Below are positions 1 to 8,929 of a stretch of 64,000 nt of DNA, one piece after another. The notes under the pieces are model-generated. The model saw nothing but the letters and a program-made list of their open reading frames with translations, did not search any database and was not told the DNA's origin. The stretch lies in NCBI GenBank assembly GCA_021737145.1, contig JAIPEN010000014.1, forward strand, positions 37,782 through 101,781, written 5' to 3'. A program made the position numbers and the translations under genes. Source of the stretch: Desulfarculaceae bacterium. Lineage in GTDB: Bacteria; Desulfobacterota; Desulfarculia; Desulfarculales; Desulfarculaceae. Position 1 is the first letter of the stretch; each line of letters starts with the position of its first letter.

Positions 1-1
1 G

Positions 2-151
2 CTGGGCGAGGGCCCCGGCTCCAAGGCGGACAAGGCCCGCGACCTGGGGGTGGAGATGATCGGGCTGGACGAGTTCCGGCAACGGGTGGCCGAGGCGGGA
101 GCCGGAGAGCCCCCAGACTCGGCCGGCCCGCTGTTCGACCAAAGGGGATGA
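2..151 (+). CDS. ligA: NAD-dependent DNA ligase LigA, C-terminal BRCT end (partial)
   Basis: Frame 2 reads LGEGPGSKADKARDLGVEMIGLDEFRQRV..., typical LigA C-terminus; stop TGA at 149-151. Confidence 0.8.
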   Translation: MGEGPGSKADKARDLGVEMIGLDEFRQRVAEAGAGEPPDSAGPLFDQRG

Positions 152-432
152 GCATGCCGCAGGTGAGAGCCGTGACCCTTATCAAGGGCCGGGTGCAGGG
201 GGTCTGGTTCCGGGCCTCCACCAAAAAGGAGGCAGACCGGCTGGGCCTGGACGGCTACGTGCGCAATCTGCCTCTGCGCAAGGTGGAGGCGGTGTTCCAG
301 GGCCAACGCGAGGTGGTGGAGCAGGCCCTGGCCTGGTGCCGCCTGGGGCCGCCCCGGGCCGAGGTGCGCGAGGTGGAGGTCTCCTGGCACGATCCGGACC
401 CCGGCCTCCAGGGCTTTGAGGTGCGTTATTGA
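148..432 (+). CDS. acyP: Acylphosphatase
   Basis: GRVQGVWFRASTKKEADRLGLDGYVRNLP signature; ATGA overlap with ligA. Confidence 0.93.
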   Translation: MSMPQVRAVTLIKGRVQGVWFRASTKKEADRLGLDGYVRNLPLRKVEAVFQGQREVVEQALAWCRLGPPRAEVREVEVSWHDPDPGLQGFEVRY

Positions 433-516
433 CCCATCGCCCGGCACGGGGTGTTTACAAGCGCCCCTCTGGCAGGGATAATGCCCAGGAGTCCGGTTCG
501 CAACGGGAGTAAAAGC

Positions 517-1479
517 ATGCACTTTCAGATGAAGCCCGCGCGGCGCCTGCTGCCGCTGATCATATTGTCCCTGCTGCTGGCCAGCGCCGTTGGCTGCGGC
601 TTCACCCAGACCGTCACCGACTACTGGCACGACCTCACGGACAGCCAGGACACCAACCTGCGCAAGCGGGTGGTGGTGGCGCCTTTCCTCAGCAGGCTTC
701 CCGGCCTGGAGGCGCGGGCCAAGGCGGTGGGCAAGTCCATCAGCCAGCGCCTGGAGAAAAAGGGCGGCGTGGTGCTGGTGGAGTTCAAGGAGCTGCGCCA
801 GTCGCTGTCCAAGGTGAGCCCCAAGATCGTCAACAGCGAGGACCGCATCGTGGCCGCTGCCCGGAGCCTGGGGCTCAACACGGTGCTCAGCGGGGCCGTG
901 ACCAATCTGTCGGTGCAGTACGACAAGACCGGCATCTACGGCTTTAGGGACAACGAGCCCTTCGGCCTCATGGAACTGGACCTGAAGCTCATCGACGTGG
1001 CCACCGGGGTGCTCCTGGGCGAGACCTCCATCGCCAGCCGGGTTAAGCTGACCGAGACCGGGGCTTCCAACATCCGCCTGGGCAAGCCCTTCCCGCCCAA
1101 GGTGATCAACATCCTGCAAGCCGATCTGGTGGATCCGTCCCTGGACTGGGTGACCGAAAAGGTCACGGCCCAGGCCTGGGTGGGCTTCATCCTGGAGGTG
1201 GACAAGCGGCGGGTCAAGGTCACCGTGGGCCGCGACACCGGCCTGCCCCTGGGGGCCGAGCTGGTGGCCTATGCCCAGGGCCAGCGCATCAAGTCCGGCA
1301 GCGGCCGGGTGCTCTATCTGCCCGGACCGCCGGTGGGCCGCCTCAAGCTGGTGAAGTTCGAGTCGCGCACCGCCTGGGCCGAGCCGGTGCTGGTCCCGGA
1401 AAAGAAAAAGGAAGACGGCAAGGAGGCGCCCAAGGCCAAGCTGTCCTTCCAGCCGAACCAGGTGCTGCGCACTCAATAG
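517..1479 (+). CDS. Putative lipoprotein
   Basis: Internal ATG gives MHFQMKPARRLLPLIILSLLLASAVGCG, signal peptide plus lipobox. Confidence 0.7.
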   Translation: MHFQMKPARRLLPLIILSLLLASAVGCGFTQTVTDYWHDLTDSQDTNLRKRVVVAPFLSRLPGLEARAKAVGKSISQRLEKKGGVVLVEFKELRQSLSKVSPKIVNSEDRIVAAARSLGLNTVLSGAVTNLSVQYDKTGIYGFRDNEPFGLMELDLKLIDVATGVLLGETSIASRVKLTETGASNIRLGKPFPPKVINILQADLVDPSLDWVTEKVTAQAWVGFILEVDKRRVKVTVGRDTGLPLGAELVAYAQGQRIKSGSGRVLYLPGPPVGRLKLVKFESRTAWAEPVLVPEKKKEDGKEAPKAKLSFQPNQVLRTQ

Positions 1480-1515
1480 ACACCGGCCAGGCCGCTCAGC
1501 CAGCCTAAACAAATC

Positions 1516-1556
1516 AAGGACGGCGTTGGGTAGCACCCGCGCCGTCCTTGTCTTTT
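1516..1556. terminator. Rho-independent (possibly bidirectional) terminator
   Basis: AAGGACGGCG...CGCCGTCCTT stem followed by GTCTTTT, between convergent genes. Confidence 0.7.
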
Positions 1557-1566
1557 GCAGGAAAGC

Positions 1567-3273
1567 CTAGAGTTTTTGCTTGGCCTGGCGGGCCGCCTCC
1601 AGCATCTCCAGGGCATGCTCCCGGGCCGCCTCGCCGGTGCCGACCCCGGCCAGCATGCGGCCCATCTCTTCCGAACGCCCCGCCTCGTCCAGCAGGGCCA
1701 GGCGGGTGGCGGTGCGTCCGTCCTCCACCTGCTTTTCCACCGCATAGTGCACGTCGGCCCAGGCCGCGATCTGGGGCAGATGGGTGATGCAGATCACCTG
1801 GCCCCGGGTGGCCAGGCGGGCCAGCTTCTTGCCCACCGCCGCGCCGGTGGCCCCGCCTATGCCCGCGTCCACCTCGTCGAAGATCAGGGTGGGCGCGCCG
1901 TGGCGGCGGGCCACCAGGGTGCGCAGGGCCAGAAGCATGCGCGAGAGCTCGCCGCCCGAGGCGATACGCCTCAGCGGCCTAAAGCCCTCGCCCGGGTTGG
2001 GCGCGATCATGATCTCGGCCGCCTCCAGGCCCCGGGGGCCCAGGGGGCCTTGCGGCGTGTCCAGGCCGCCGGCCGGGGAGGCAAAATCCAGGCGCAGGCG
2101 GCAGGCGTCCAGGCCCAGCTCCGACAGCTCGGCCTCGGCCGCCTCGGCCAGTTTCCGGGCCGTTGCCCGCCGGGCCTTGCCCAGCTTGCTCGCCAGGGCC
2201 ACGGCCTGGTCCAGGGCCTCCTGGCGGCGGGCCCGCAGCTGGTTCAGCTTTTCCTCGCCGCTGTCCAGGCCGGCCAGCTCTTCCTTGGCCCCGGCCAGCA
2301 CCTCCAGGGCCCCGGCCGCGTTCCCGCCGTGACGCCGGGTGATGCGCCGGATCTCGTGCAGCCGCTGCTCCACCCAGTCCAGACGGTGGGGATCAAACGA
2401 CAGGCTCGCCTCGTAGTCGCGCACCTGGTGGGCCACGTCCTCCACCAGGAAAAAGGCCTCGCTCAGGCGCTCCGAGGCCTGCGCGGTGCGCGGGTCCAGG
2501 CGGGCCAGTTCCTCCACCAGGCCGCGCAGCCGGTCCAATACCTCCAGGGCCGAGCCGTCGTCCGCGTAGAGCCCCTGGTGCGCCTGGGAGGCCAGAGCGG
2601 CCACCTCCTCGGAGTTGGCCAAGAGCTGACGCTCGGCCTTGAGCTCGGTCTCCTCGGCCGGGTCCAGGTTCACGGCCTCCAGATCGGCCACCAACTGCTC
2701 CAGCTCCTCGCGGCGCTCCTCGCGCCGGGCCAGGGCCTCTTCGGAGCGGGCCACCTCCCGGTCCATCTCGCGCACCTTGGCCACGGCCCGGCCCACCCCG
2801 GCCACCTGGTCCTCCAGGCCTCCAAAGGCGTCCAGCAGCCAGAGCTGCTCCTCGGGCTTCAGGAGGGCCTGCGAGGCGTGCTGCCCCACGATGCTCACCA
2901 GCTCGGGGCCCAGCTCGGCCAGCAGGCCCAGGGTGGCCAGGTTGCCGTTGACCTGCACCCGGTTGCGCCCCTCGCGGTTCACCAAACGGCGCACCACCAG
3001 CTCGCCCTCCTCGCCGGCCATGCCCTCGTCGTCCAGGCGATGGGCCGGATCGCTGGCCGCCTCCAGGTCGAACTGGGCCTCCAGCACCGCCTGGTCGGCC
3101 CCGGCCCGGATCAGCTCCGAGTCGGCCCGCTGGCCGATGAGCATGTTCACCGCGGCCAAAATGATGGACTTGCCCGCCCCGGTCTCGCCGCTGAGCACGG
3201 TAAGCCCCGGACCCGGCTCCATGGCCAGGGAGGATATGAGCGCGAAATTCTTTATGCCCAGATAGGTCAGCAT
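1567..3273 (-). CDS. recN: DNA repair protein RecN
   Basis: MLTYLGIKNFALI...GETGAGKSIIL...FDEVDAGIGG. Confidence 0.95.
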   Translation of the reverse strand: MLTYLGIKNFALISSLAMEPGPGLTVLSGETGAGKSIILAAVNMLIGQRADSELIRAGADQAVLEAQFDLEAASDPAHRLDDEGMAGEEGELVVRRLVNREGRNRVQVNGNLATLGLLAELGPELVSIVGQHASQALLKPEEQLWLLDAFGGLEDQVAGVGRAVAKVREMDREVARSEEALARREERREELEQLVADLEAVNLDPAEETELKAERQLLANSEEVAALASQAHQGLYADDGSALEVLDRLRGLVEELARLDPRTAQASERLSEAFFLVEDVAHQVRDYEASLSFDPHRLDWVEQRLHEIRRITRRHGGNAAGALEVLAGAKEELAGLDSGEEKLNQLRARRQEALDQAVALASKLGKARRATARKLAEAAEAELSELGLDACRLRLDFASPAGGLDTPQGPLGPRGLEAAEIMIAPNPGEGFRPLRRIASGGELSRMLLALRTLVARRHGAPTLIFDEVDAGIGGATGAAVGKKLARLATRGQVICITHLPQIAAWADVHYAVEKQVEDGRTATRLALLDEAGRSEEMGRMLAGVGTGEAAREHALEMLEAARQAKQKL

Positions 3274-3315
3274 GCCGCTAGCTTGCCACCGGCGGGGCGG
3301 GGTTGCAAGGCCGCC

Positions 3316-4062
3316 CTACCAGCCCTCGCCAGCCTGCTGCAGGATGGCCTCCACCCGTTTGGCGTCGGCCGGGCGGTCCACCTCGGGAGAGTCGTAGTCG
3401 GTTATCACGCAGCGAACCGCGTGGCCGTGCTCCAGGGCGCGGAGCTGCTCCAGTTTCTCGATCTGCTCCAAACGCCCGGTGGGCAGAGCCGTGAACTCGG
3501 CCAGGAAGGAGCGGCGGAACACGTAAATCCCCAGGTGCTTGTAATAGGTGATCTGTTCCCCGTCGCGGGGATGGGGCACCGCCAGGCGCGAAAAATACAA
3601 GGCGTCGCCCCCCGCGCCCAGGGCGGTCTTCACGTGGTTGGGGTCGTTTATCTCGCCGGGGTCCTTGATGGCCACCACCGGGGTGGCCATGCCCAGCCCG
3701 GGCTCGGCGATCAGCGGCGCGGCGCACTGCTCCAGCACCGCCGCCGGCAACAGCGGCTGGTCGCCCTGCACGTTGGCCACCAGCTCGTCGGGCCCCAGGC
3801 CCAGCATCTCGGCGGCCACGGCCACCCGGTCCGAGCCGCTGCGGCAGGCCTCGGGGGTCATGAGCACCTTGCCCCCAAAGGCCTCCACCGCCTCGGCCAC
3901 CCGCTGGTCGTCCGTGGCCGCGGCCACGGTCTCCACCCCGCCCGCCCGGCCCGCCCGCTCCATGACGTGCTGGATCATGGGCTTGCCCGCGATCTTGACC
4001 AGGGGCTTGCCCGGAAAGCGGCTGGACCCGTAGCGGGCCGGGATGATGATGTGCAGGGCCAC
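3316..4062 (-). CDS. kdsB: 3-deoxy-manno-octulosonate cytidylyltransferase (KdsB family)
   Basis: GTG start, VALHIIIPARYGSSRFPGKPLVKIAGKPMIQHV...NVQGDQPLL. Confidence 0.93.
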   Translation of the reverse strand: MALHIIIPARYGSSRFPGKPLVKIAGKPMIQHVMERAGRAGGVETVAAATDDQRVAEAVEAFGGKVLMTPEACRSGSDRVAVAAEMLGLGPDELVANVQGDQPLLPAAVLEQCAAPLIAEPGLGMATPVVAIKDPGEINDPNHVKTALGAGGDALYFSRLAVPHPRDGEQITYYKHLGIYVFRRSFLAEFTALPTGRLEQIEKLEQLRALEHGHAVRCVITDYDSPEVDRPADAKRVEAILQQAGEGW

Positions 4063-4064
4063 GG

Positions 4065-5258
4065 CTAGAGTTCCGCCACGGCCCGGTTGATGGCCTCGGT
4101 CATCTGCTTGAGCTTGGCCTCGTCCCAGTTGAGCATGATCTGCCAGCTCAGGCAGCGCGAGAGAATCTCCGCGGTCTTGGGCAGCACGGCCGGGTCGTAC
4201 TCGGCCGGCCCGTCGGGCCGGGCGAAGGGCCAACCGCCGCTGGGCAGGCTGGCCCCGTCGTGCAGGTGCTCCCAATGGGAATAGGCGTGCCAGGTGTTGG
4301 CTCCCCAGGGAATGGCCGCCGCGCCGTTGTCGGCCAGGAGCCCGGCGAAGCGCTGGGCCTGCTCCGGGGTCTCGTGGAACCAGGCCAGGAAGGTGGCCGA
4401 GTCGCCGGCCTCGTCCAGCACCTCGCGGAAGCTCACTCCGGGCACCCGCTTGAGAGCCTCCTTGAGCGCGGCCTTGTTCTTGCGCATGGTGGCCAGCATG
4501 TCCGGCAGCTTCTTCAGCTGCACCAGGCCCAGGGCCCCTTGCAGCTCCATCATGCGGTAGTTGAAGCCCATGAAGCGGCGGCCCTCGTTGCCCCGGCCCA
4601 CCGGCTTGTGGTCGTGCCCGTGGTCCTGGTACTCGCTGGCGTTGAGCACCAACGCGGGGTCGTTGCTGATGACCATGCCCCCCTCGCCGGTGGTCAGGGT
4701 CTTGACCGCGTCGAAGCTCAGGGAGCCCATGTGCCCAAAGGTGCCCAGATGGCGGCCCTCCAGGGTGCCGCCCAGGGCCTGGGCGGTGTCTTCCATGACC
4801 GCGATGCCCTTGGCGTCGGCAATGGCCTTGATCTGCTTGATGCGGGCCTGGGCCCCCATCATGTGCACCGGAACGATGGCCTTGGTCTTGTCGGTGATCT
4901 TCTTTTCCAGATCAGCCGGGTCCATGCACAGGGTTTCGTCTATTTCGCAGAACACCGGCTTGGCCCCGCAGTCCAGGATGGCCTCCCAGGTGGCCACGAA
5001 GGTGAAGCCCTGGGTGATGACCTCGTCGCCGTAGCCCACTCCCAGGGCGGCCAGGCCCACCTTTACCGCGGCGGTGCCGCTGGACACCGCGCAGGCGGCG
5101 GCCGCGCCGGTGAACTCGGCCATGGCCTGTTCGAACTGCTTGACCAGGTAGATCCCCTGGCGCTGCTCATCAAACTCGTAGCGGAAGAGCACCCCCCGCT
5201 GCATGACCTCGGCGACCGCGTCGCTTTCTTCCTTGCCGAGCCACTCGAATCCGGGCAT
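4065..5258 (-). CDS. DegT/DnrJ/EryC1/StrS-type PLP aminotransferase, KdnA-like by context
   Basis: AVSSGTAAVKVGLAALGVGYGDEVI...SFDAVKTLTTGEGGM; adjacent to kdsB and Fe-ADH. Confidence 0.85.
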   Translation of the reverse strand: MPGFEWLGKEESDAVAEVMQRGVLFRYEFDEQRQGIYLVKQFEQAMAEFTGAAAACAVSSGTAAVKVGLAALGVGYGDEVITQGFTFVATWEAILDCGAKPVFCEIDETLCMDPADLEKKITDKTKAIVPVHMMGAQARIKQIKAIADAKGIAVMEDTAQALGGTLEGRHLGTFGHMGSLSFDAVKTLTTGEGGMVISNDPALVLNASEYQDHGHDHKPVGRGNEGRRFMGFNYRMMELQGALGLVQLKKLPDMLATMRKNKAALKEALKRVPGVSFREVLDEAGDSATFLAWFHETPEQAQRFAGLLADNGAAAIPWGANTWHAYSHWEHLHDGASLPSGGWPFARPDGPAEYDPAVLPKTAEILSRCLSWQIMLNWDEAKLKQMTEAINRAVAEL

Positions 5259-5287
5259 GGCTTATTCTCCTCGAAAACTGCTGAAAT

Positions 5288-6448
5288 TTAGATGAAGGCC
5301 TCGCGGTAGATGATCTCCAACTCCGCCGCCGTCACCTGGCGGGGGTTGTTGGCGATGGGCACGGCCACGGTCATGGCTTTCTCGGCCATGGCCGGCACCG
5401 AATCCTCGGGCACCTTTAGTTGGCGCAGGCTGGTGGGGATGCCCACCTCCAGGGACAAATCGGCCACCTCTTCCACGCAGGCGGCGGCCGCCTCGGCGGT
5501 GCTCAGGTCGTCGGGCAGCTCGGCCAGGGCGTAGGCCATGTCCGCGAAGCGCTCGAGGCAGGCCATGAGGTTGTAGCGCAGCACGTAGGGCAGCAGCAGG
5601 GCGTTGGCCTCGCCGTGGGGGATGTCGTAGAACGCGCCCAGGGGATAGGCCATGGCGTGCACCGCTCCCACTCCGGCTTGGGCCAGGGCCAGGCCGGCCA
5701 GGTGCGAGCCCAGGAGCATGCCCTCGCGGGCCTCGAGGTTTTCGCCGTGGGCCACGGCCGGGCGCAGGTGCCGCCCGATTAGCTCGATGGCGGCCAGGGC
5801 GTTCAAATCGCTCAGGGCGTGGGCCCGGCGCGAGGTGAAGGCCTCCATGGCGTGGGTCAGGGCGTCCATGCCGGTGATGGCGGTGATGTAGGCCGGGCAG
5901 CTCACGGTGAGCAGCGGGTCCAGGATGGCGGCGAAGGGGTAGAGCTGGCGTCCGTTGATGCCGCCCTTGAACTGGTCCGAGCGCCGGGTGAACACCGCGG
6001 TGAAGGTCACCTCGGAGCCGGTGCCCGCCGTGGTGGGCAGGCAGATCACCGGCAGGCCGGGCTCGCTCACCTTGTCCAGGCCCACGTAGTCGGTGCAGGG
6101 CCCCGGGTTGGTGACCAGCACGCCGGCCGCCTTGGCCAGGTCCAGGGTGCTGCCTCCGCCGATGCCCACCACCGCCTGCACGCCCTTTTCCTTGCCCAGG
6201 GCCGCGGCGGCGTCGGCCTCGGCCGGCTCGGGCTCGCGGGTGATGTCGCTGTAGACCACGCTGTCGATGTCGGCCGCGGCCAGGCTGTCCAGGGCCGGTT
6301 TTATGGTCTCGCTGCCGGCCAGGTTGGGGTCCAGCACCAACAACACCTTGCCGGCTCCCAGCAGGCCCAACTCCGAGCCCAGTTGGGCCGCGCTGCCCTG
6401 TCCGAAGACCATGCGCTTGAGGCCCTCGGTCGCGAAGTTATTCGCCAT
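5288..6448 (-). CDS. Iron-containing alcohol dehydrogenase, KdnB-like by context
   Basis: GIGGGSTLDLAKAAGVL, TTAGTGSEVT, GMDALTHAMEAF; internal start MANNFATEG. Confidence 0.87.
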   Translation of the reverse strand: MANNFATEGLKRMVFGQGSAAQLGSELGLLGAGKVLLVLDPNLAGSETIKPALDSLAAADIDSVVYSDITREPEPAEADAAAALGKEKGVQAVVGIGGGSTLDLAKAAGVLVTNPGPCTDYVGLDKVSEPGLPVICLPTTAGTGSEVTFTAVFTRRSDQFKGGINGRQLYPFAAILDPLLTVSCPAYITAITGMDALTHAMEAFTSRRAHALSDLNALAAIELIGRHLRPAVAHGENLEAREGMLLGSHLAGLALAQAGVGAVHAMAYPLGAFYDIPHGEANALLLPYVLRYNLMACLERFADMAYALAELPDDLSTAEAAAACVEEVADLSLEVGIPTSLRQLKVPEDSVPAMAEKAMTVAVPIANNPRQVTAAELEIIYREAFI

Positions 6449-6642
6449 GTGAATGTAACCTTTCCCGTCCCCCGTTCCAGCGGGGATGCGGATGGGATTT
6501 TCGCCTCTAAGGCCCGCCGATCGCGGGCTTTTTGATGGTAGCACAACTCGGGCGCTTGTAAAGAGCGCCGGGGCCTTGACCCCCCCGGGGAGCGGCGCTA
6601 GCATGGCTTCATCAGGCCCTTTAACTTTCAAGGCGGTGCAGC

Positions 6643-7983
6643 GTGCGCATAGAACCTCATACGGTCAAGGCCTCCCAGACCAAAATACCAACCCTGGGCG
6701 CGGCCAAGATACCCAACCCCGCCACCTCCATGTGCGGCCCGGACAGCAGCGTGTGCACCTTCATGGACGAAAACGACCGGGTGCTGGTGAGCCCCTACCT
6801 CAAGGACGTGATCGGTAAAAAGAGCCCGCCCACCTTCGAACTGGCCGGGCCCCACCCCAACGTCTACTTCGACCCCACCAAGCTCAAGGCGGCCATAGTC
6901 ACCTGCGGGGGCATGTGTCCGGGCATCAACTCCCTGGTGCGGTCCATCGTGTTGCAGCTCTACTACATCTACGGGGTGCGCAACATCGTGGGGGTGCGCT
7001 TCGGCCTGCAGGGCTTCAGCCCCCGCTTCGGCCACCAGATGCTGGAGCTGACCCCCGAGCTGGTGCAAAACATCCACGGCCGGGGCGGCTCGTTCCTGGG
7101 CATGAGCCGGGGGCCCCAGCCCATGGAAGAGGTGGTGGACTCCCTGGAGCGCTCCAACATCGGCCTGTTGTTCATGATCGGCGGCGACGGCACCCTCAGG
7201 GCGGCCCAGGCCATTCACCATGAAATATCCAAGCGCAAGATCAAGCTGGGGGTGGTGGCCATCCCCAAGAGCATAGACAACGACATCTGCTTCGTGGAGC
7301 GCACCTTTGGTTTCGAAACCGCGGTGGAGGCGGCCACCCGCTCCATCCTGGGGGCGCACAACGAAGCCACCGGCCTGCCCGGCGGCGTGGGCCTGGTAAA
7401 ACTCATGGGCCGCTTGTCCGGTTTCGTGGCCGCCCACGCCACCCTGGCCCTCACCGAGGTCAACTTCTGCCTGATCCCCGAGGTGCCTTTCGACCTTGAG
7501 GGCGAGCAAGGCCTGTTGGCCCACATGGAAAAGCGCCTGGCCCACCGGGGCCACGCGGTTATCGTGGTGGCCGAGGGCGCGGGCCAGAACCTCTTTGACG
7601 ACCAGGACCTGGGCCACGACGCCAGCGGCAACCCGGTGCTGGGCGACATCGGCCTGTACCTCAGGGAGCGCATCAAGGGCTACTTCGTCAAGAAGGGCAT
7701 TGAGATCAACCTCAAGTACATCGATCCCAGCTACACCATCCGCTCGGTGCCGGCCAGCAGCGACGACCGGGTCTTCACCGGCTTCCTGGGGCACCACGCG
7801 GTGCACGCGGGCATGAGCGGCCGCACCGGCATGCTGGTGTCCATCTGGAACAACCACTTCGTGCACGTGCCCATCCCCCTGGCCGTGGACCACCGCCGCA
7901 GGGTGGACCCCCAGGGCGACCTGTGGCGCGCGGTGCGCGAGGCCACGGGGCAGGAATCGCTGATCAACCAGGCTGACAAGTAA
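6643..7983 (+). CDS. 6-phosphofructokinase family protein
   Basis: TCGGMCPGINSLVR, GGDGTLRAA, PKSIDNDI motifs. Confidence 0.9.
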   Translation: MRIEPHTVKASQTKIPTLGAAKIPNPATSMCGPDSSVCTFMDENDRVLVSPYLKDVIGKKSPPTFELAGPHPNVYFDPTKLKAAIVTCGGMCPGINSLVRSIVLQLYYIYGVRNIVGVRFGLQGFSPRFGHQMLELTPELVQNIHGRGGSFLGMSRGPQPMEEVVDSLERSNIGLLFMIGGDGTLRAAQAIHHEISKRKIKLGVVAIPKSIDNDICFVERTFGFETAVEAATRSILGAHNEATGLPGGVGLVKLMGRLSGFVAAHATLALTEVNFCLIPEVPFDLEGEQGLLAHMEKRLAHRGHAVIVVAEGAGQNLFDDQDLGHDASGNPVLGDIGLYLRERIKGYFVKKGIEINLKYIDPSYTIRSVPASSDDRVFTGFLGHHAVHAGMSGRTGMLVSIWNNHFVHVPIPLAVDHRRRVDPQGDLWRAVREATGQESLINQADK

Positions 7984-7999
7984 AGGGAAAGGCCTTGGC

Positions 8000-8902
8000 C
8001 TAGAAGTTCTCCGGGCCCTCGGGGGGCGGTTCGCCCTCGTGGCGGGCGGGGGGCAGGTCTTTCTTGTAGACCAGGGTGCGGTAGGGGAAGGGTATCTCCA
8101 CCCCCTCGGCGTCGAAGCGCTTCTTGACCATCTCCAAAATCCACCAGCGGGCCGACCAGGACTCGGAGATGTCCGCGGTCCACATTACGAGGCGCAGGCC
8201 GATGGAGAAGTCGCCGTGGGAGATGACCCGGACCGCCGCCTCTTCCGGAGCCAGGCTGTCGGCCAGGCGGTGGGGGCAGCGCTCGGCCTCCTCCAAAATC
8301 AGCCGCCGGGCCAGATCGATGTCCGTGTCGTAGCTCACCCCGAACTCCACCCGCAACAGAATCTTGGGATCGATGATGGTGTAGTTGGTCAGGGCCAGGT
8401 TGTCGATCTTCTCGTTGGGCAGGATCAGGCGTTTGTTTTCCCAGGTGCGCACGATGGTGTGCCTGAGGGTGATGTCCTCCACCGTGCCGTACTCGCCCTC
8501 GATGGTCACCTTGTCCCCGATGCGGAACGGCCGGTAGATGGCCAGGGAGAAGCCGGAGATCAGATTGGCCAGGGAGGACTTGGCCGCGAAGCCCACCACG
8601 ATGGCGGTGATGCCCGCGCCGGCCACCAGGGTGCCCAGCAGGCCCCGGAGCTGGGGCACCAGGGCCGCGAAGAACACCACCGCGGCCAGGTAGATGATCA
8701 CCGACTTCAGGCGCAGGGTGAAGGCCACGACCGTCTGGTCCACCCGGCGCCCCAGGTGGCCCATGACCCAGTTGGAGCGCTTGAGTATCTGGGTCAGCAG
8801 GCGGGAGGTGACAAAAGCGCACAGGAACAGGAACACGGCCAGGGCCAGCATGCCCAGGGGGTTTGCCGGGTCCAGCAGATGCTTGGGCTCGAACCAGAAC
8901 AT
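8000..8902 (-). CDS. MscS-family mechanosensitive ion channel
   Basis: GFAAKSSLANLISGFSLAIYRPFRIGDKVTIEGEYGTVEDITLRHT. Confidence 0.9.
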   Translation of the reverse strand: MFWFEPKHLLDPANPLGMLALAVFLFLCAFVTSRLLTQILKRSNWVMGHLGRRVDQTVVAFTLRLKSVIIYLAAVVFFAALVPQLRGLLGTLVAGAGITAIVVGFAAKSSLANLISGFSLAIYRPFRIGDKVTIEGEYGTVEDITLRHTIVRTWENKRLILPNEKIDNLALTNYTIIDPKILLRVEFGVSYDTDIDLARRLILEEAERCPHRLADSLAPEEAAVRVISHGDFSIGLRLVMWTADISESWSARWWILEMVKKRFDAEGVEIPFPYRTLVYKKDLPPARHEGEPPPEGPENF

Positions 8903-8929
8903 ATGCGCCCCTCGCCTTTTCTTAAACTC

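Noticed and set aside
1555-4068. 837-aa plus-strand ORF antisense to recN/kdsB
   Set aside because: High-GC shadow frame; composition is Gln/His/Leu-rich artefact, while the opposite strand encodes clear RecN and KdsB
6628-7893. 421-aa minus-strand ORF opposite the PFK gene
   Set aside because: Shadow frame of a well-supported PFK; no recognisable motif
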